Shown one piece after another: positions 61,601 through 64,000 of a stretch of DNA of 64,000 bases (position 1 is its first letter; every line of letters begins with the position of its first letter). This stretch comes from Rugalucina vietnamica (Eukaryota; Mollusca; Bivalvia; Lucinida; Lucinidae). Position numbers and translations under genes: made by a program. Location: the NCBI GenBank assembly GCA_964017185.1, contig OZ024872.1, positions 60,753,817-60,817,816 on the forward strand, given 5' to 3'. The notes under the pieces are model-generated. The model had not been told where the DNA came from, made no database searches, and saw only the letters and a program-made list of their open reading frames with translations.

Positions 61601-63208
61601 GAATTAACAACTAACAGCTGAATAAACAGCTAGCTGTGAATTCGACTTGTCTTCTAATTAACAACAAACAGCTGAATAAACAGCTAGCTGTGAATTCGCC
61701 ATGTCTTCGAATTAACAACTAACAGCTGAATAAACAGCTAGCTGTTAATTCGCCATGTCTTCGAATTAACAACTAACAGCTGAATAAACAGCTAGCTTTG
61801 AATTCGCCATGTTCTTTGAATTAACAACTAACAGCTGAATAAACAGCTAGCTGTGAATTCGACTTGTCTTCGAATTAACAACTAACAGCTGAATAAACAG
61901 CTAGCTGTGAATTCGCCATGTCTTCGAATTAACAACTAACAGCTGAATAAACAGCTAGCTGTGAATTCGACTTATCTTCGAATTAACAACTAACAGCTGA
62001 ATAAACAGCTAGCTGTGAAATCGCCATGTCTTCGAATTAACAACTAACAGCGGAATAAACAGCTAGCTGTGAATTCGCCATGTCTTCGAATTAACAACTA
62101 ACAGCTGAATAAACAGCTAGCTGTGAATTCGACTTATCTTCGAATTAACAACTAACAGCTGAATAAACAGCTAGCTGTGAATTCGCCATGTCTTCGAATT
62201 AACAAGTAACAGCTGAATAAACAGCTAGCTGTGAATTCGACTTATCTTCGAATTAACAACTAACAGCTGAATAAACAGCTAGCTGTGAAATCGCCATGTC
62301 TTCGAATTAACAACTAACAGCGGAATAAACAGCTAGCTGTGAATTCGCCATGTCTTCGAATTAACAACTAACAGCTGAATAAACAGCTAGCTGTGAATTC
62401 GACTTATCTTCGAATTAACAACTAACAGCTGAATAAACAGCTAGCTGTGAATTCGCCATGTCTTCGAATTAACAAGTAACAGCTGAATAAACAGCTAGCT
62501 GTGAATTCGCCATGTCTTCGAATTAACAACTAACAGCTGAATAAACAGCTAGCTGTGAATTCGACTTATCTTCGAATTAACAACTAACAGCTGAATAAAC
62601 AGCTAGCTGTGAATTCGCCATGTTCTTTGAATTAACAACTAACAGCTGAATAAACAGCTAGCTGTGAATTCGACTTGTCTTCGAATTAACAACAAACAGC
62701 TGAATAAACAGTTAGCTGTGAATTCGCCATGTTCTTTGAATTAACAACTAACAGCTGAATAAACAGCTAGCTGTGAATTCGACTTATCTTCGAATTAACA
62801 ACTAACAGCTGAATAAACAGCTAGCTGTGAATTCGACTTATCTTCGAATTAACAACTAACAGCTGAATAAACAGCTAGCTGTGAATTCGATTTATTTTCG
62901 AATTAACAACTAACAGCTGAATAAACAGCTAGCTGTGAATTCGACTTGTCTTCGAATTAACAACTAACAGCTGAATAAACAGCTAGCTGTGAATTCGCCA
63001 TGTCTTCGAATTAACAACTAACAGCTGAATAAACTGCTAGCTGTGAATTCGCCATGTTCTTTGAATTAACAACTAACAGCTGAATAAACAGCTAGCTGTG
63101 AATCAGACTTGTCTTTGAATTAACAACTAACAGCTGAATAAACAGCTAGCTGTGAATTAGACTTGTCTTCGAATTAACAACTAACAGTTGAATAAACAGC
63201 TGTTTTTA

Positions 63209-63290
63209 AGTTATGACTGCCAGACTGTCAGAACCCAGACTGTCAGAACTTATTAACAGCTGAATTAACATCTAACAACTAACAGCCAGC
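63209..63290. repeat. Right edge of the satellite: decayed monomer and 15-bp doublet
   Basis: CCAGACTGTCAGAAC occurs twice in tandem (about 63221-63250), then TTAACAGCTGAATTAACATC and TAACAACTAACAGCCAGC, a scrambled last monomer, before unrelated sequence begins. Confidence 0.7.
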
Positions 63291-63372
63291 TTCACACATC
63301 TCTATATTTACCCTCTTACATTTGGTGCAAGGATGACTACCGTCAGACTCCAAAGGTGGCCTACGGAGTTAC

Positions 63373-63955
63373 TGTCTGTGCAACATCTTTCAGAAACTGC
63401 ATTTTTCAAAATCTCAATTTTCTGAAACACCACAAGAAAAATGTGATCATGTCATCTTTTTGCAACCCAAAAGTCGTAAAAAGAGCTGCAAAAATTTTGC
63501 CGGAAAATTGGTTCTCTAATAAAATAATTATGCCTAAAAATTATTTTGAATAGGCATTTTGCATATGCAAGGGAGGTAATCTAAACACCTTAAAATTAAA
63601 AATCAAGCAAATATGTGGGAAAATTTTAAGCGTTTGGCGCTCAGCTATGCATACAATACAATTTTGTTTTGGTTTGGCGCATTTTAAATGAAAAATAGCC
63701 AATTTAGATTTTTTCCGGGAAAATACTTACTTCCCTTCAAGTGCTGTCATTTCCACAATGGAAAAAGCCATATTCAAAATTATCTTCTGGCAGCATGAAA
63801 ATTTATATTTGTTAAGAGATCTTCAAATTTTTTGTGGCACTTTTTAAGACTTTTGGAGTGTAAAATGGTGACATGGGCATATTTATCTTGAGATATTTAA
63901 AAAAAAAATGAGATTTTGAAAAATGCAGTTTCTGGAAGATGGTGTTTAGACAGTA
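63373..63955. mobile_element. Foldback element abutting the satellite's right flank
   Basis: CAGAAACTGCATTTTTCAAA plus ATCTCA (about 63390-63416) is inverted at about 63908-63934 (TGAGATTTTGAAAAATGCAG, TTTCTG). Similarity extends outwards (TACTGTCT on both). Inside, AAGGGAGGTAA (63568) faces TTACTTCCCTT (63728). Non-coding; the short plus-strand frame 63356-63553 is not a gene. Confidence 0.55.
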
Positions 63956-64000
63956 GGAATTTCTAAACATTTGTAACAAATGTTTCACTGTAGCATGGAG

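Larger units (their letters stand above)
39522..63208. repeat. 54-bp satellite array with hierarchical higher-order structure (~437 monomers)
   Basis: Typical monomer: GAATTAACAACTAACAGCTG, then AATAAACAGCTAGCTGTGAA, then TTCG plus a variable stretch CCATGTCTTC or ACTTGTCTTC / ACTTATCTTC. Length is 54 bp, or 55 with CCATGTTCTTT. Count estimated as length divided by 54.2. Each typical monomer holds the perfect palindrome ACAGCTAGCTGT, the E-box CAGCTG, EcoRI (GAATTC) and NheI (GCTAGC) sites, and stops in all six frames; 54 is a multiple of 3, so stops stay in phase and no ORF exists. CCATG-class and ACTT-class monomers largely alternate. Rare variants mark higher-order repeats of about 217 bp, 1.08 kb, 2.6-2.8 kb and 6,223 bp. 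Monomers at the left edge (39522-39750) and right edge (63095-63208) are degenerate, as expected where recombination homogenises less. No other insertion interrupts the array. Confidence 0.97.

Noticed and set aside
39522..63208. CRISPR-like look: conserved ~40-bp block separated by short variable words
   Set aside because: The variable words come in only a few recurring forms, not unique spacers; the period is fixed at 54/55 bp and the surrounding DNA is eukaryotic. It is a satellite.
39522..63208. Possible repetitive protein gene, since 54 is a multiple of 3
   Set aside because: TAA, TAG or TGA occurs in all six frames of the monomer and stays in phase, so no frame is open.
39522..63208. 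CENP-B-box-like motif in the satellite
   Set aside because: No stretch of the monomer matches the known box; centromere identity cannot be claimed from sequence.

Overview
The window looks like intergenic or heterochromatic DNA from an animal nuclear genome, most likely a mollusc and plausibly a bivalve. It is AT-rich, has no operons or long ORFs, and is packed with microsatellites, tRNA-derived SINEs, 5'-truncated LINE remnants, foldback/MITE elements, and elements whose centres are degenerate ~146-165 bp tandem repeats flanked by GTCCGTCCGTCC-type ends. That last architecture recalls the bivalve 'pearl' elements. The host assignment is an inference from repeat style; no host gene is recognisable to confirm it.

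Layout. 1-5.9 kb: two weak candidate promoter/first-exon segments (about 180-463 and 3.67-3.89 kb), a GAGCCGCC-type MITE, a hairpin element, two SINEs (one with a clear 9-bp target duplication) and a dead Jockey/CR1-like LINE 3' end. 6.0-10.2 kb: a nest of mobile elements. A GAGCCGCC MITE, joined to a stray satellite monomer, was hit by a 3,977-bp PIF/Harbinger-like non-autonomous element with a CAG target duplication. That element contains a split copy of a second MITE, which was itself split by a ~1.5-kb GACGTC-rich foldback element. 10.2-16.4 kb: SINEs, microsatellites, arm A of a ~1.1-kb inverted duplication, and CpG-rich and other foldback MITEs. 16.5-21.8 kb: a 5.24-kb element with inverted terminal regions holding a dead L1/Tx1-like LINE fragment. 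21.8-36.5 kb: MITEs and centrally repetitive elements, several in partial copies. 37.0-38.3 kb: arm B of the inverted duplication.

39.52-63.21 kb: one uninterrupted satellite array, by my estimate about 437 copies of a 54-bp (sometimes 55-bp) monomer. It is non-coding (stops in all six frames) and every typical monomer carries a 12-bp perfect palindrome. It has hierarchical order: two monomer classes that largely alternate, ~217-bp tetramers, a ~1.08-kb repeat, a ~2.6-2.8-kb repeat, and an essentially exact 6,223-bp tandem duplication. Both array edges lie inside the window, so its boundaries and degenerate edge monomers can be examined. 63.2-64.0 kb: another foldback sequence.

No intact protein-coding gene, tRNA, rRNA or CRISPR array was found. 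The most unusual object is the hierarchical satellite, together with its single relic monomer 33.5 kb away. I found no new enzymatic system and do not claim one.
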